A stretch of 64,000 nucleotides of DNA from Rhodococcus sp. 06-462-5 (GCF_002258315.1 NZ_NOYD01000028.1:1-64000), one strand, 5' to 3'; positions 26,906 to 38,051 are shown, counted from the stretch's first letter. Numbers and translations: made by a program. The notes: generated by a model from the letters alone, not told the origin.

Positions 26906-28336
26906 TCAGCGACGAGATTCGAGCAGCCGGAGCCAGATTTCGCTGACCGTCGGGTACGACGGCACCGCATGCCACAGGTCGTCGAGCGAAACCTTGCCGA
27001 CCACAGCCACAGTGGCCGCATGGACCAGCTCTGCGACTCCCGGTCCGACGAAGGTCGCGCCCACTATCGTGTCGGCGGCGCGGTCGATCACCAGCTGCGC
27101 GCGTCCCGAGTAATCGTCCTGCTGCAGAGAAGAACCCGCGACGGCGATGTCCTGTGCGACGATCTCGACGTCGATGCCGGCCTCCCTGGCCTTGGCCTCG
27201 GTCAGCCCGACGGAGGCCACCTCGAGTGGAGTGAACACCACTTGGGGAACCTGACCATGATCCGCGGTCGCACGGAATCTTGTGCTGTCCAGGGGCTTTC
27301 CCTCGGCCCTGGCGGCGATGACGTCGCCGGCCACCCGGCCCTGGTACTTGCCCATGTGCGTCAGCGGCGCTCGTCCGTTGACGTCGCCCACCGCGTAGAG
27401 CCACTGGTGGCCGGGAACGTTCAGATGATCGTCGACGTCGATGTAGCGCCCCTCCTCGAGTCCGAGAGTCGACAACCCGAGATCCGCACTCGCCGGAGTA
27501 CGTCCCGCGGCGACGAGGACTTCGTCGACCGTGATCTCGCTGCCGTCGACGACGAGACCGACCGGGCCACCGTGGATTCGGCCGATGCCGGTGTCGGACG
27601 GATTCTCCCGTGACACGGACTCGAGGGAGGCGTCGAGCATGATCGTGGCACCGCGCTTCTTCAGAGCCTCGGCGACGAGTTCGCCTGCGAACGGCTCGGA
27701 ACCGGCCAGCAGCGACGAGCCACGCACGATCATCGTCACCTTCGCCCCGAGCGAGAGCAACCAGGTGGCCGCTTCCGTCGCGACGACGCCACCGCCGATG
27801 ATGGCGATATGACCCGGGGTCTCGTGAATGTTGGTGGCATCGCGGGAGATCCAGGGCAGGGCGTCGCGCAGGCCCGGTGTGTTCGGTACCGAGGCAGTGG
27901 TTCCGGTGGCGAGAACGACTGCGTGCCGCGCGGTGAGCGTACGCCCGTCGACCTCGACGGTCTTCTCCCCGGTGAGGCGTCCGTGACCCCGGACGACGGA
28001 GATCCCCGCCGTCTCGGCCCACGTCATCTGCGACGAATCGTCGAGGCCGTGGGTGAAGGATTCGCGTCGGGCCAGGACGGCGTCGGCATCGAGGGGTTGA
28101 TCGCCGACCAGTTCCTTGACCCCCGGCATGTTTCGTGCGGTGTCGAGAACCTCGCTGGGGCGCAGCAGCGCCTTGCTCGGCATGCACGCCCAGTACGAGC
28201 ACTCGCCGCCGAGCAGTTCGTGCTCGACGATCACGACGGTGCGGTCGCTGCCCTGTGTCGCATACTGAGCGGCGTTCTCTCCGACCGGTCCACCGCCGAT
28301 GACGATGACGTCGAATTCCGAGCTTTCTGAGGCCAT
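26906..28336 (-). CDS. FAD-dependent disulfide-type oxidoreductase (MerA/Lpd-like)
   Basis: A 476-residue flavoprotein of the pyridine nucleotide-disulfide family. FAD-binding GGGPVGENAA is at about 14-23, redox cysteines C46 and C51 are in ECSYWACMPSK, an NAD(P) site in AIIGGGVVATEAA, and the dimer domain is C-terminal. The usual His-Glu dyad (HPTxxE) reads YPTVSE, so the catalytic His is replaced by Tyr, closer to mercuric-reductase-like proteins than to dihydrolipoamide dehydrogenase. Physiological substrate unknown. Divergent from the SDR gene by 29 bases. Confidence 0.87.
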   Translation of the reverse strand: MASESSEFDVIVIGGGPVGENAAQYATQGSDRTVVIVEHELLGGECSYWACMPSKALLRPSEVLDTARNMPGVKELVGDQPLDADAVLARRESFTHGLDDSSQMTWAETAGISVVRGHGRLTGEKTVEVDGRTLTARHAVVLATGTTASVPNTPGLRDALPWISRDATNIHETPGHIAIIGGGVVATEAATWLLSLGAKVTMIVRGSSLLAGSEPFAGELVAEALKKRGATIMLDASLESVSRENPSDTGIGRIHGGPVGLVVDGSEITVDEVLVAAGRTPASADLGLSTLGLEEGRYIDVDDHLNVPGHQWLYAVGDVNGRAPLTHMGKYQGRVAGDVIAARAEGKPLDSTRFRATADHGQVPQVVFTPLEVASVGLTEAKAREAGIDVEIVAQDIAVAGSSLQQDDYSGRAQLVIDRAADTIVGATFVGPGVAELVHAATVAVVGKVSLDDLWHAVPSYPTVSEIWLRLLESRR

Positions 28337-28365
28337 TGCTCCACAGTGACATAGGCTCGCCGCTT

Positions 28366-29124
28366 ATGGCGACCACTCGGAACAAGATTCTGATCACCGG
28401 AGCGAGTTCGGGGCTCGGTGAGGAAATGGCGCGACGGTTCGCGGGCATGGGCCGGGACCTGGCGCTCTGCGCCCGGAGGGTCGACCGACTCGACGAACTT
28501 CGCGCCGAGTTGATGCACCACAACCCGAACATCACCGTGGTGGTCCGAGCACTCGACGTCACCGATCACGACGCGGTGGGCGAGGTTTTCGGGAAACTGC
28601 GAGACGAATTGGGCGGACTCGATCGAGTGATCGTCAATGCCGGCCTCGGTAAGGGCGCGAAGATCGGAACCGGGCGAGCCGACGCCAACCTGCAGACCGC
28701 GCACACGAACTTCATCGGGGCGCTGTCGCAGGCCGAGGCCGCACTGTCGATCTTCCGTGAGCAGAAACGCGGGCACCTGGTGTTCGTCTCGTCCATCAGC
28801 GCCGACCGGGGACTGCCGGGGGCCAAGGCGACATACTCGGCCAGCAAGGCAGCAGTGGCGTCGTTGGGTGAATCGTTGGCCACGGAACTGTCGCGAACCG
28901 TCATCGCCGTCACCACCCTGCTGCCCGGCTTCATCGCCACCGACATGTCCGCCAATGCGGGCGACAGTGCCGCTCTCACAGCCACTCTGGACGAGGGGGT
29001 GTCGGCGATGGTCGACGCGATCGAGAGCGAAACCCGCCGCGCCGCGCTACCCGGACTCAAGTGGCGGGGCATCGACGCGGCGCTGCGGTTCCTGCCGAAC
29101 GTGCTGACGGATCGGATGGTCTAG
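28366..29124 (+). CDS. Short-chain dehydrogenase/reductase
   Basis: A 252-residue classical SDR: cofactor loop ITGASSGLGEEMA, NAG in IVNAGLG, catalytic Ser in FVSSISAD and Tyr-x-x-x-Lys in TYSASKAA. The start ATG 28366 gives the usual short N-terminus. It resembles the mycobacterial SDR next to the Fpg-like gene (Rv0945) in type, but the substrate is unknown. Confidence 0.88.
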   Translation: MATTRNKILITGASSGLGEEMARRFAGMGRDLALCARRVDRLDELRAELMHHNPNITVVVRALDVTDHDAVGEVFGKLRDELGGLDRVIVNAGLGKGAKIGTGRADANLQTAHTNFIGALSQAEAALSIFREQKRGHLVFVSSISADRGLPGAKATYSASKAAVASLGESLATELSRTVIAVTTLLPGFIATDMSANAGDSAALTATLDEGVSAMVDAIESETRRAALPGLKWRGIDAALRFLPNVLTDRMV

Positions 29125-29138
29125 CTGCAGAGCTGGGG

Positions 29139-29384
29139 TTACTGCAGGTACCCCTCGACCTGGTCGACGCTGTTGGCGGTTGCGGTGTCGGGGTTCTTGC
29201 CTGCGTCGATGCGCGCCCGACGCTGGCGGAGCAGGTCCCAGCACTGATCGAGGGCGTGCTCGAGGGACGCCAGCTGGGCCTTCTCGGTGTCCGGGTCGAT
29301 GTCGCCCGACTGGGCCTCGGTGCGAAGCTTGTGCTCTGTGGCGATGAGCTGCTGGATCTTGGTGTGGATATCGTGCTCGTTCAT
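29139..29384 (-). CDS. DUF2630-family small protein
   Basis: An 81-residue, mostly helical, charged protein (IHTKIQQLIATEHKLR; ALDQCWDLLRQRRAR). The family is widespread in actinobacteria; function unknown. Start ATG 29384. It is 14 bases from the convergent SDR stop. Confidence 0.85.
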   Translation of the reverse strand: MNEHDIHTKIQQLIATEHKLRTEAQSGDIDPDTEKAQLASLEHALDQCWDLLRQRRARIDAGKNPDTATANSVDQVEGYLQ

Positions 29385-29400
29385 GGCGACAACGGTAGAC

Positions 29401-30648
29401 CTACCAGGGTTCGGCGGCCAGGTTCCGCGTCGCCAGGGCCCGTTGCACGGCCGCGGTGAGCTCGGCCGTCGACCCGGCCAACGCGTCGTCGGTGCACACG
29501 AGCGAGAGTGTGTAGTTGCCGTCCAGGCGGGAGAGATAGGTCGACATTCTGATCGTCGACAGCGCGCCCGACGGATTCGGATGGATCGCGCGGGTTGCAA
29601 GTCCGCACGATCGGTGGGTGCCGAGTGCGGAGATGCCGTCGGGAATGTCGCCGATGTTGGAGCACAACACTTCTCCGCGCCCCGGGGTCGACGTCAGTTT
29701 CGCGGCGACTCGATGGGGGAGCAGCTGGACGATCTCGGGTGGATAGCCTGCCGGGGCTCCGACAGGCTTGCCGAACGCCTCCTTGCACGCTGCTCGGATG
29801 GCCGCGGGCGAGTCGTCCCCACGGACGGTGACGGTGGCCATCCCGATCGCGTTGGCGTCACCGGACCCGGTGCGAAAGGGAATGTCGACGGTCACCGCGG
29901 GTGACCCGAGTTCGCTCATCGTAGCGGCGACGACGGAGACGAACAGCGAATTGGCCGATCCGCCGACGCGTCGCGCAGCCGAATCCCATTCCGCAGCATC
30001 GATATCCACGATCACCGACTGCATCCTGTGCGCGTGGTGCGGTGCGATACCGCCGCGGTCGGCGGTGGTGAACGCCCGCAGTTCGGCTCGGGCCTTCTTG
30101 CTCACCCACAATCTCGCCGTCGCCGCGATCGATCGTAGGAGAACCGTGACGATCATCGAGATCGCGTCCTTCACATCCGAGCCCGGGTGCAGCACCGGCG
30201 CGGGTGTCGATCCGGAGAACGCTCGAGCGGCAGAGTCGATCAGCTCGCGAGCATCGGCCAGAGCATGCGAACACACAAGAGACAACACGGTGCCGCCGTG
30301 CGCAACCGGCGCCGCCGTCAACCGCCAGCCGGGTCCGTACTGCGGGTCGAGTCGAACGTCTGCCTGTGCATCGGCCCATCCGATGATGTCGTCGACCGCG
30401 TCGGTTCCGTACTCGAGCGGAAGCGATTCGGACGAGACGTCCCATCGAAGTCGTGCCCCGGGTGTGCGGGGCTTGCCGACTCGACGGCCGAGTTGCCCGA
30501 CGGCCAGTTCGTCGTGGACCCGGTGGAGTTCTTCTTCGCTCACCGTCTCGGTGGTGCGCCAGATGCCTTGGAGTGCAATGGGAATTCCGTAGCCGCGGTG
30601 GGTCCGGAGAAAGATCTCGTCGATCACCGACAGGCGGGTGGATTTCAC
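29401..30648 (-). CDS. Condensation/WS-DGAT-like acyltransferase
   Basis: A 415-residue protein of the CoA-dependent acyltransferase fold. The active-site motif is SHALADAR, matching the second half of HHxxxDG with its catalytic His and Asp; the C-terminal half has VDIPFRTG and a GNYTLSLVCTDDAL strand like condensation and PapA/wax-ester-synthase proteins. It starts at GTG 30648 and overlaps the enoyl-CoA hydratase stop by four bases (GTGA), so it probably uses an acyl-CoA product of that gene. Product lipid unknown. Confidence 0.65.
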   Translation of the reverse strand: MKSTRLSVIDEIFLRTHRGYGIPIALQGIWRTTETVSEEELHRVHDELAVGQLGRRVGKPRTPGARLRWDVSSESLPLEYGTDAVDDIIGWADAQADVRLDPQYGPGWRLTAAPVAHGGTVLSLVCSHALADARELIDSAARAFSGSTPAPVLHPGSDVKDAISMIVTVLLRSIAATARLWVSKKARAELRAFTTADRGGIAPHHAHRMQSVIVDIDAAEWDSAARRVGGSANSLFVSVVAATMSELGSPAVTVDIPFRTGSGDANAIGMATVTVRGDDSPAAIRAACKEAFGKPVGAPAGYPPEIVQLLPHRVAAKLTSTPGRGEVLCSNIGDIPDGISALGTHRSCGLATRAIHPNPSGALSTIRMSTYLSRLDGNYTLSLVCTDDALAGSTAELTAAVQRALATRNLAAEPW

Positions 30649-31409
30649 GGGCTCGGGGTGCCGTGTCGTCCCGCCCCCGAAGCGAACCTGCTCGCGCCGC
30701 TGAGCGCGTCGGCGTTGATGGAGATGGCACCGTGTCGGAATTCGTTCCTCAGGGCGGACTCTTCGTCGAGGCCGTCCTGTTCGAGCAGAGACAGTCGATC
30801 CTCCCGCATGCAGGTCTGCGGCAGCAGCGCGAGTTCGGCAGCCAACGCCTCCGCTTCCGACCGGGCTCGGCCTACCGGAACCACTTTGGTGATCAGTCCG
30901 ATGTTCAGAGCTTCCTCGGCGTCGACGGCGCGACCGGTGAGGATCATGTCCATCGCGCGGCCGGTGCCGACGATGCGCGGCAATCGCACTGTGCCGCCGT
31001 CGATCAACGGAACTCCCCAGCGTCGGCAGAAAACGCCGAACGTGGCGTCGTCCTCGGCGATGCGGAGGTCGCACCACAGCGCGAGTTCCAGTCCGCCCGC
31101 GACAGCGTATCCCGACACGGCCGCGATGACGGGCTTGGACAACCGCATTCGCGTCGGACCCATCGGGCCGTCCCCGTGTTCGGTCGCGTGATTCGAGCGC
31201 GGTGTGCCCAGTGCCTTGAGATCGGCTCCTGAGCAGAACGTGCCACCCTCGCCCCACAGCACCGCCACCGAGGCGGATTCGTCGGCGTCGAACTCCTCGA
31301 ACGCCTGGATCAACTCCTGGGCGGTGGGGCCGTCGACGGCGTTGCGTGCCTCCGGGCGCGACAGGACGATGGTGGTGACGGGGCCTGATCGCTCGATCCG
31401 TACCGGCAT
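30645..31409 (-). CDS. Enoyl-CoA hydratase/isomerase family protein
   Basis: A 254-residue crotonase-fold enzyme. Oxyanion-hole strands are GGTFCSGADLKAL and AVSGYAVAGGLELALWCD, the latter with a Glu at the first catalytic position; the second catalytic region reads FGVFCRRWGVPLIDGG. Likely hydrates or isomerises an acyl-CoA. First gene of an operon with the acyltransferase; divergent from the TetR gene with a palindromic operator candidate between them. Confidence 0.87.
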   Translation of the reverse strand: MPVRIERSGPVTTIVLSRPEARNAVDGPTAQELIQAFEEFDADESASVAVLWGEGGTFCSGADLKALGTPRSNHATEHGDGPMGPTRMRLSKPVIAAVSGYAVAGGLELALWCDLRIAEDDATFGVFCRRWGVPLIDGGTVRLPRIVGTGRAMDMILTGRAVDAEEALNIGLITKVVPVGRARSEAEALAAELALLPQTCMREDRLSLLEQDGLDEESALRNEFRHGAISINADALSGASRFASGAGRHGTPSP

Positions 31410-31439
31410 GTCAGTGAACGTTACTCGAGTTCTCTTGCG

Positions 31440-31462
31440 TGAAGCAATGAATCAGTGCTTCA
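31440..31462. promoter_or_regulatory. Inverted repeat, candidate TetR operator
   Basis: Perfect 7-base arms tgaagca/tgcttca with 9 bases between, in the 61-base gap between the divergent enoyl-CoA hydratase and TetR genes and 8 bases before the tetR start. Confidence 0.55.
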
Positions 31463-31470
31463 ATCCTTGC

Positions 31471-32073
31471 ATGCCGTACCGACGAACCCCTGCAGTGCAG
31501 GCCAGGCTCGATGGCGCACGCACGAAACTCTTCGCCGCTGCCATCGAGGTCCTCTCGACGCAGGGGTACGCCGGCCTGTCGGTGGCGTCGGTCGCCGCGG
31601 CAGCGGGGGTGTCGTCGGGCAGCGTCTACACCCATTTCGAGGGGAAATCGGATCTGGTCGTCGCGATCTTCCGCGAGGTCTGCAGTCGGGAGGTCGCGGC
31701 AGTGGTCACCGCATGCGAACACGGCAGCGCCGTCGAGCGAGTGACCGCAGTGGTGCAGACCTTCGCCGGACGTGCCCTGAAGAACCGGACGATGGCGTAT
31801 GCCCTGCTGGCCGAACCGGTCGACCCGGCCGTCGACGCCGAGCGGTTGGTGTTCCGGCAGAAATTCACCGACGCCTTCGCCGACGCGATCGTGGCCGGCA
31901 TCGAAGCCGGAGAGATCCCCGAACAGGACGCGGCTGTCTCGGCAGCAGCGCTGGTCGGTGCCGTCGGCGAAGTGATGGTCGGTCCGTTGTCCTCGCACGA
32001 TTCGGTGGATCCGATACCCAGTCTTGTCGCATTGTCGTTGCGCGCGTTAGGAGTTCGAGATGGACACACATGA
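31471..32073 (+). CDS. TetR-family transcriptional regulator
   Basis: A 200-residue repressor with an N-terminal helix-turn-helix (SVASVAAAAGVSSGSVYTHF, about 33-52) and a helical ligand domain. Start ATG 31471. It overlaps the acyl-CoA dehydrogenase gene by 14 bases and probably controls that gene and the divergent hydratase-acyltransferase pair through the palindrome at 31440; likely ligand an acyl-CoA. Confidence 0.88.
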   Translation: MPYRRTPAVQARLDGARTKLFAAAIEVLSTQGYAGLSVASVAAAAGVSSGSVYTHFEGKSDLVVAIFREVCSREVAAVVTACEHGSAVERVTAVVQTFAGRALKNRTMAYALLAEPVDPAVDAERLVFRQKFTDAFADAIVAGIEAGEIPEQDAAVSAAALVGAVGEVMVGPLSSHDSVDPIPSLVALSLRALGVRDGHT

Positions 32074-33676
32074 GGTATTCAACCAGGCAATCGACCTGAC
32101 GCCCTACGACACCTCCGCGGACCCGTCGTTGCTCGACGGCGTGGCGCGGGCAGGTGCAGGCTGGGCGCTCGACGAGGTCCGCCGGCTCGGGGCCCTGGCC
32201 GGTGGAGTGGCAGCCCAGGAGTGGGGCAGGCTCGCAAACGAGAACCCGCCCGTGTTGAAGACCCACGATCGGTACGGTCACCGAATCGACGAGGTCGAAT
32301 TCCACCCGCATTGGCACAATCTGATGACCGTTGCCGTCGAGCACGGACTGCACGCCAGTCCGTGGGCCGTCGATCGCGTCGGTGCACACGTCGCCCGCGC
32401 CGCGAAGTTCTACGTCTGGGGACAGGTCGAGGCCGGGCACATGTGTCCCATTTCGATGACCTACGCCGTCGTTCCGGCGTTGCGGCACAATGCTTCTCTG
32501 GCTGCGCAGTACGAGCCGTTACTGGCGTCGAGGGAATACGATTTCGGCCTGCGGACCCCGTCGAGCAAGCGTGGACTGATCGCAGGCATGTCGATGACGG
32601 AGAAGCAGGGCGGATCCGACGTCCGAGCCAACACCACCACGGCCATGCCGTCGTCGGACGGGACGTACTCGATCGTCGGTCACAAATGGTTCACCTCCGC
32701 GCCGATGTCGGATATGTTCCTCACCCTGGCCCAAGCACCGGGCGGGCTCTCGTGCTTCATGCTGCCGCGCGTCCTGCCCGACGGCACCCGCAACCGAATG
32801 ATGCTGCAGCGCTTGAAGGACAAGCTCGGCAACAAGTCGAACGCATCCGGTGAGCTCGAATACCACGGGGCCACCGGCTGGCTCGTCGGCGAAGAGGGGC
32901 GCGGTGTGCGCACCATCATCGAGATGGTCAACATGACCAGGCTCGATTGCGTCATCGGGTCGGCGGCCGGAATTCGCAACGCCACCGTGCGCGCAGTCCA
33001 TCATGCGCGTCATCGGTCTGCGTTCGGGGCGGCACTCGTCGATCAGCCGCTGATGCGAAACGTGCTGGCAGACTTGACCATCGAATCCGAGGCCGCCACC
33101 GCCGCCATGATCCGCCTCGCACAGGCCACCGACGGTTCGGCCCGCGGCGACGAGCAGGAGAGCGCACTGCGCCGAATCGCGTTGGCCGTCACCAAGTACT
33201 GGGTGTGCAAACGAGCGCCGGCCCACGCCGCCGAAGCACTCGAATGTCTCGGTGGCAACGGCTATGTGGAGGAATCGGGAATGCCTCGGTTGTTCCGCGA
33301 ATCGCCGCTGATGTCGATCTGGGAAGGCTCCGGCAATGTCGCCGCACTCGATTCCCTGCGCGCACTGGCCCGTCAACCCGACAGCGTCGAGGCGTTCTTC
33401 GGCGAAATCGGCCAGGCGTCGGGCGCGGATTCTCGACTGGACGACGCCATCGCCCGCGTCGGCAAGGAACTCTCCGACACCTCCGACATGGAATACCGGG
33501 CCAGGCGAGTCGTCGAATTGATGGCGCTGACCTTCCAGGGCGCGCAACTGGTGATGCACGGGGATTCTGCTGTGGCCGATGCCTTCTGCGCCAGTCGACT
33601 CGACCGAGACTGGGGCATCGCCTTCGGCACCCTGCCGACCGGAGTCGATACGGCAGCAGTGTTGGCTCGGGTGTGA
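32060..33676 (+). CDS. AidB-like acyl-CoA dehydrogenase family protein
   Basis: A 538-residue flavoprotein of the AidB branch: DRYGHRIDEVEFHPHWH near the N-terminus, MTEKQGGSDVRANTT, the FAD segment FTSAPMSD, and CLGGNGYVEESGMPRLFRE in the C-terminal helical domain. E. coli AidB is induced by alkylation damage and binds DNA, but many actinobacterial members are lipid enzymes; the TetR/hydratase setting favours the latter. Translationally coupled to tetR. Confidence 0.85.
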   Translation: MDTHEVFNQAIDLTPYDTSADPSLLDGVARAGAGWALDEVRRLGALAGGVAAQEWGRLANENPPVLKTHDRYGHRIDEVEFHPHWHNLMTVAVEHGLHASPWAVDRVGAHVARAAKFYVWGQVEAGHMCPISMTYAVVPALRHNASLAAQYEPLLASREYDFGLRTPSSKRGLIAGMSMTEKQGGSDVRANTTTAMPSSDGTYSIVGHKWFTSAPMSDMFLTLAQAPGGLSCFMLPRVLPDGTRNRMMLQRLKDKLGNKSNASGELEYHGATGWLVGEEGRGVRTIIEMVNMTRLDCVIGSAAGIRNATVRAVHHARHRSAFGAALVDQPLMRNVLADLTIESEAATAAMIRLAQATDGSARGDEQESALRRIALAVTKYWVCKRAPAHAAEALECLGGNGYVEESGMPRLFRESPLMSIWEGSGNVAALDSLRALARQPDSVEAFFGEIGQASGADSRLDDAIARVGKELSDTSDMEYRARRVVELMALTFQGAQLVMHGDSAVADAFCASRLDRDWGIAFGTLPTGVDTAAVLARV

Positions 33677-33686
33677 TGCTGGGGAT

Positions 33687-34697
33687 TCACGCCCCTCGTG
33701 GGAATTCGCACCGCCTGTAGGGTGCGCATATTCCTACGAGCGCCGTAGCTGCGGGGAGGGGGAGCTCGGCGTACCGTCCACTCGGCGGGCCGAGGAGCAA
33801 CGCACGCCGATAGGCAGCATGAAGCCTGTCGATGATGACGTGCGGAGTCGACAAGTCCCGCCAGTCGAATCTGAAGACGGTCCTGCCCTGCTCGGCGAGC
33901 CGGTTGTGGCGATTCTTCTCTGCGATGACTGCTTGCCGTGGCTGCGGACCGTACTTGCTTTCCCCGTCGAACTCGGCGATCACCTCGGCCAGATCGGGAA
34001 ACAGGAAGTCGGTACGGGCGATGCGACGACCGCCGTCGTCGAAGATCGTCTGATTGGACAGCGGAGTCGACACTGTCTGCAGGATCAGTCGCGATCGACT
34101 TTCGCCGACACTGTCGCTGCGTGCACTCATCGCGCCGATTGCACGTCGAGCGCGTCCGGCACCGCTTCGGTGTTGCGCCGCATCGCAAAATTTCTCGAGT
34201 TCGTCGATTGTGGTGAGGTTGTGCCGCAATGCCCTATCACCGAGACACACCGCAACGTCGAGGGGCTGAGTCCTGGCGACGTCGACGATTGTGCGCGCTG
34301 GGCGTGTGACACGCATACCGTCGAGATGAAGCCACTCGTCGTCGAGTAGATCGGTGCCGTGAAGGAACCGGCGTCGACTGCGCTTGCCCGAGTGGCCGCG
34401 ACGCGTGGTCATCGTCACCGTGTCCAGCGGTAAGTTCCACACGTCGAGTCCGAGAACCACCGCTGCGGATACATGACTGAGTACGACGTCGTCGCCGGAA
34501 TCGACATAGGTCGCCTGAGCCAGGAGTGCATGCTGCTGCGCAGAGTCCAGTGTTGCGTGAACATCCCCTCGAACGAACCAGAGTCTGCGGATTGCAACGA
34601 CGGACCTGTGTGCGCGTGCCCGTCGAAGGTCGTCATCGGTGAAGCCCGACGCGAGTGCATCGGCACGGGTGAAGAGCCCACGTTGGTCGAAGTCCAT
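33687..34697 (-). CDS. DUF559-type (Vsr-fold) protein, AbiEi-like N-terminus
   Basis: A 336-residue protein. The N-terminus (RGLFTRADALASGFTDDDLRRA) resembles the winged-helix of AbiEi-type proteins; the C-terminal 100 residues hold a Vsr/PD-(D/E)xK-like core, RTDFLFPD...VIAEFDGESKYG, then FRFDWRDL. Members are common in actinobacteria as single genes; nuclease activity is unproven. No AbiEii-type toxin lies beside it. It is flanked by two copies of a 48-base palindromic repeat, and its last codons and stop lie inside the downstream copy. Start ATG 34697; a longer frame to 34769 runs into the upstream repeat. Confidence 0.75.
   Translation of the reverse strand: MDFDQRGLFTRADALASGFTDDDLRRARAHRSVVAIRRLWFVRGDVHATLDSAQQHALLAQATYVDSGDDVVLSHVSAAVVLGLDVWNLPLDTVTMTTRRGHSGKRSRRRFLHGTDLLDDEWLHLDGMRVTRPARTIVDVARTQPLDVAVCLGDRALRHNLTTIDELEKFCDAAQHRSGAGRARRAIGAMSARSDSVGESRSRLILQTVSTPLSNQTIFDDGGRRIARTDFLFPDLAEVIAEFDGESKYGPQPRQAVIAEKNRHNRLAEQGRTVFRFDWRDLSTPHVIIDRLHAAYRRALLLGPPSGRYAELPLPAATALVGICAPYRRCEFPRGA
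33701..33748. repeat. 48-base palindromic repeat, copy A
   Basis: Matches copy B (34759-34806) at 41 of 48 positions in direct orientation. Contains the hairpin cgcacc...gggtgcg with outer cctcgtgggaat/attcctacgag pairing starting just before it. Overlaps the 3' end of the DUF559 gene. Confidence 0.85.
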
Positions 34698-34742
34698 GCT
34701 CGATTGGACGCACGGCTGACCTGTTCGGATCCGCTGAGCGCA

Positions 34743-34808
34743 ATCTACGGCCCGTCCAGGAATCCGCACCGCCTGCAGGGTGCGTAGATTCCTACTGGGG
34801 CCGTAGAT
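34743..34808. repeat. Palindromic repeat, copy B, with full hairpin
   Basis: Perfect 11-base outer arms atctacggccc (34743-34753) and gggccgtagat (34798-34808) enclose aggaat/attcct and cgcacc/gggtgcg pairings. It lies between the pgi stop and the DUF559 gene start, so it may also terminate pgi. Confidence 0.85.
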
Positions 34809-34821
34809 CCACCGACCGCCC

Positions 34822-36471
<1,650 letters not shown>

Positions 36472-36544
36472 ACGAACCAACACTAATCCCGTGCCCAGTC
36501 GCGCGCGCGTCGTTCTCGTTTGCGCCGGGCGCTGCGGAGGCATC

Positions 36545-38005
36545 ATGGACGGTATGGACCAACGTGCATTGATCGAATCGATTCCGGCAAAACTGTGGAT
36601 CGGCGGAAAGGCCGTCGACGCCGAAGGAGGTAAGACCTTCCCGGTGAACGATCCGGCCACCGGGCGGCCCCTGACGGAGGTTGCCGACGCCTCGCCTGCC
36701 GACGCGATGAAGGCGCTCGACGCAGCCGCGGCGGCGCAGAAGAGCTGGGCGGCAACACCTGCCCGCGAGCGCAGTGAAATTCTGCGAGCGGCATTCGAGA
36801 AGGTCACCGAACGCGCCGACGACATCGCGCTGCTGATGACCCTGGAGATGGGCAAGGCCCTCGCCGAATCCAAGGCCGAGGTGAAGTACGGTGCCGAATT
36901 CTTCCGCTGGTTCGCCGAGGAAGCAGTACGCATCGGCGGTCGCTACACCCCGGCCCCGGCGGGCAACGGACGAATCCTCGTCACCAAGGCCCCGGTGGGG
37001 CCGGTACTGGCGATCACCCCGTGGAACTTTCCGTTGGCGATGGGCACCAGAAAGATCGGGCCCGCTTTGGCGGCCGGCTGCACCATCGTCGTCAAGCCCG
37101 CTCGTGAGACCCCGCTGACGATGCTGTTGTTGGCTCAGATCTTCGACGAGGTCGGCTTGCCCGAAGGCGTGCTGTCGGTGTTGACGACGTCGAAGTCCGG
37201 CGACGTCACCGGACCCCTCATCGAGGATCCGCGGATGCGCAAACTCACCTTCACCGGCTCGACGGGCGTCGGTAAGTCTCTCGTGCAGAAGTCCGCGACT
37301 CGGCTGTTGCGCACGTCGATGGAGCTCGGTGGCAATGCACCGTTCGTGGTGTTCGACGATGCGAACATCGACGACGCGGTGGACGGCGCGATGCTGGCGA
37401 AGATGCGCAACGGCGGCGAGGCCTGCACGGCGGCGAACCGGCTGCACGTGCACAACAGCGTTCGGGAGGAGTTCACCACCAAGCTCGTGGCGAAGATGTC
37501 CGAGATGAAGCTCGGCCCCGGCGTCGACCCCGATACGAAGCTCGGACCGCTGATCAACGCCGATCAGCTCGAGACCGTGCAGGAACTCGTCGACGACGCG
37601 GTGGCCAAGGGGGCGACGGTGGCACTCGGGGGTACCGCACCGGGCGGCGATGGGTACTTCTACCCGGCGACCGTCCTCACCGACGTGCCCGTCGAGGCGA
37701 GAATCCTGAAGGAAGAGGTGTTCGGGCCGGTGGCTCCGATCGTCGGCTTCGACACCGAGCAGGAAGGTATCGACGCTGCCAACGCCACCGAGTACGGCCT
37801 GGCGTCGTACATCTACACCGAGAATCTCGATCGCGCGCTACGGGTGGCCGACGCCATCGACAGTGGCATGGTGGGCGTCAACCGCGGAGTGATCTCGGAC
37901 GCGGCTGCGCCGTTCGGTGGGGTGAAGGAATCTGGATTCGGCCGCGAAGGCGGATCCGAGGGAATCGAGGAGTATCTCGAGACCAAGTACATCGCTCTGA
38001 AGTGA
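36545..38005 (+). CDS. gabD: NAD(P)-dependent aldehyde dehydrogenase, succinate-semialdehyde type
   Basis: A 486-residue aldehyde dehydrogenase. [30 protein letters not shown] (cofactor loop), general-base Glu in MELGGNAP and nucleophile Cys in [10 protein letters not shown] are present, and the C-terminus [21 protein letters not shown] is characteristic of GabD. Start ATG 36545 lies four bases after a ggagg; ATG 36554 is the alternative. Divergent from pgi. GabD feeds succinate to the same cycle as sucCD further along. Confidence 0.86.
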   Translation: MDGMDQRALIESIPAKLWIGGKAVDAEGGKTFPVNDPATGRPLTEVADASPADAMKALDAAAAAQKSWAATPARERSEILRAAFEKVTERADDIALLMTLEMGKALAESKAEVKYGAEFFRWFAEEAVRIGGRYTPAPAGNGRILVTKAPVGPVLAITPWNFPLAMGTRKIGPALAAGCTIVVKPARETPLTMLLLAQIFDEVGLPEGVLSVLTTSKSGDVTGPLIEDPRMRKLTFTGSTGVGKSLVQKSATRLLRTSMELGGNAPFVVFDDANIDDAVDGAMLAKMRNGGEACTAANRLHVHNSVREEFTTKLVAKMSEMKLGPGVDPDTKLGPLINADQLETVQELVDDAVAKGATVALGGTAPGGDGYFYPATVLTDVPVEARILKEEVFGPVAPIVGFDTEQEGIDAANATEYGLASYIYTENLDRALRVADAIDSGMVGVNRGVISDAAAPFGGVKESGFGREGGSEGIEEYLETKYIALK

Positions 38006-38051
38006 ACGAACTCAGGTCGGGTGCGCCCACGGCGCGCCCGACCTGGGGGAA

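Noticed and set aside
33687-34697. AbiE-type toxin-antitoxin pair
   Set aside because: Only an AbiEi-like N-terminus is present; no nucleotidyltransferase (AbiEii) gene lies beside this gene or the one at 54686-55516.
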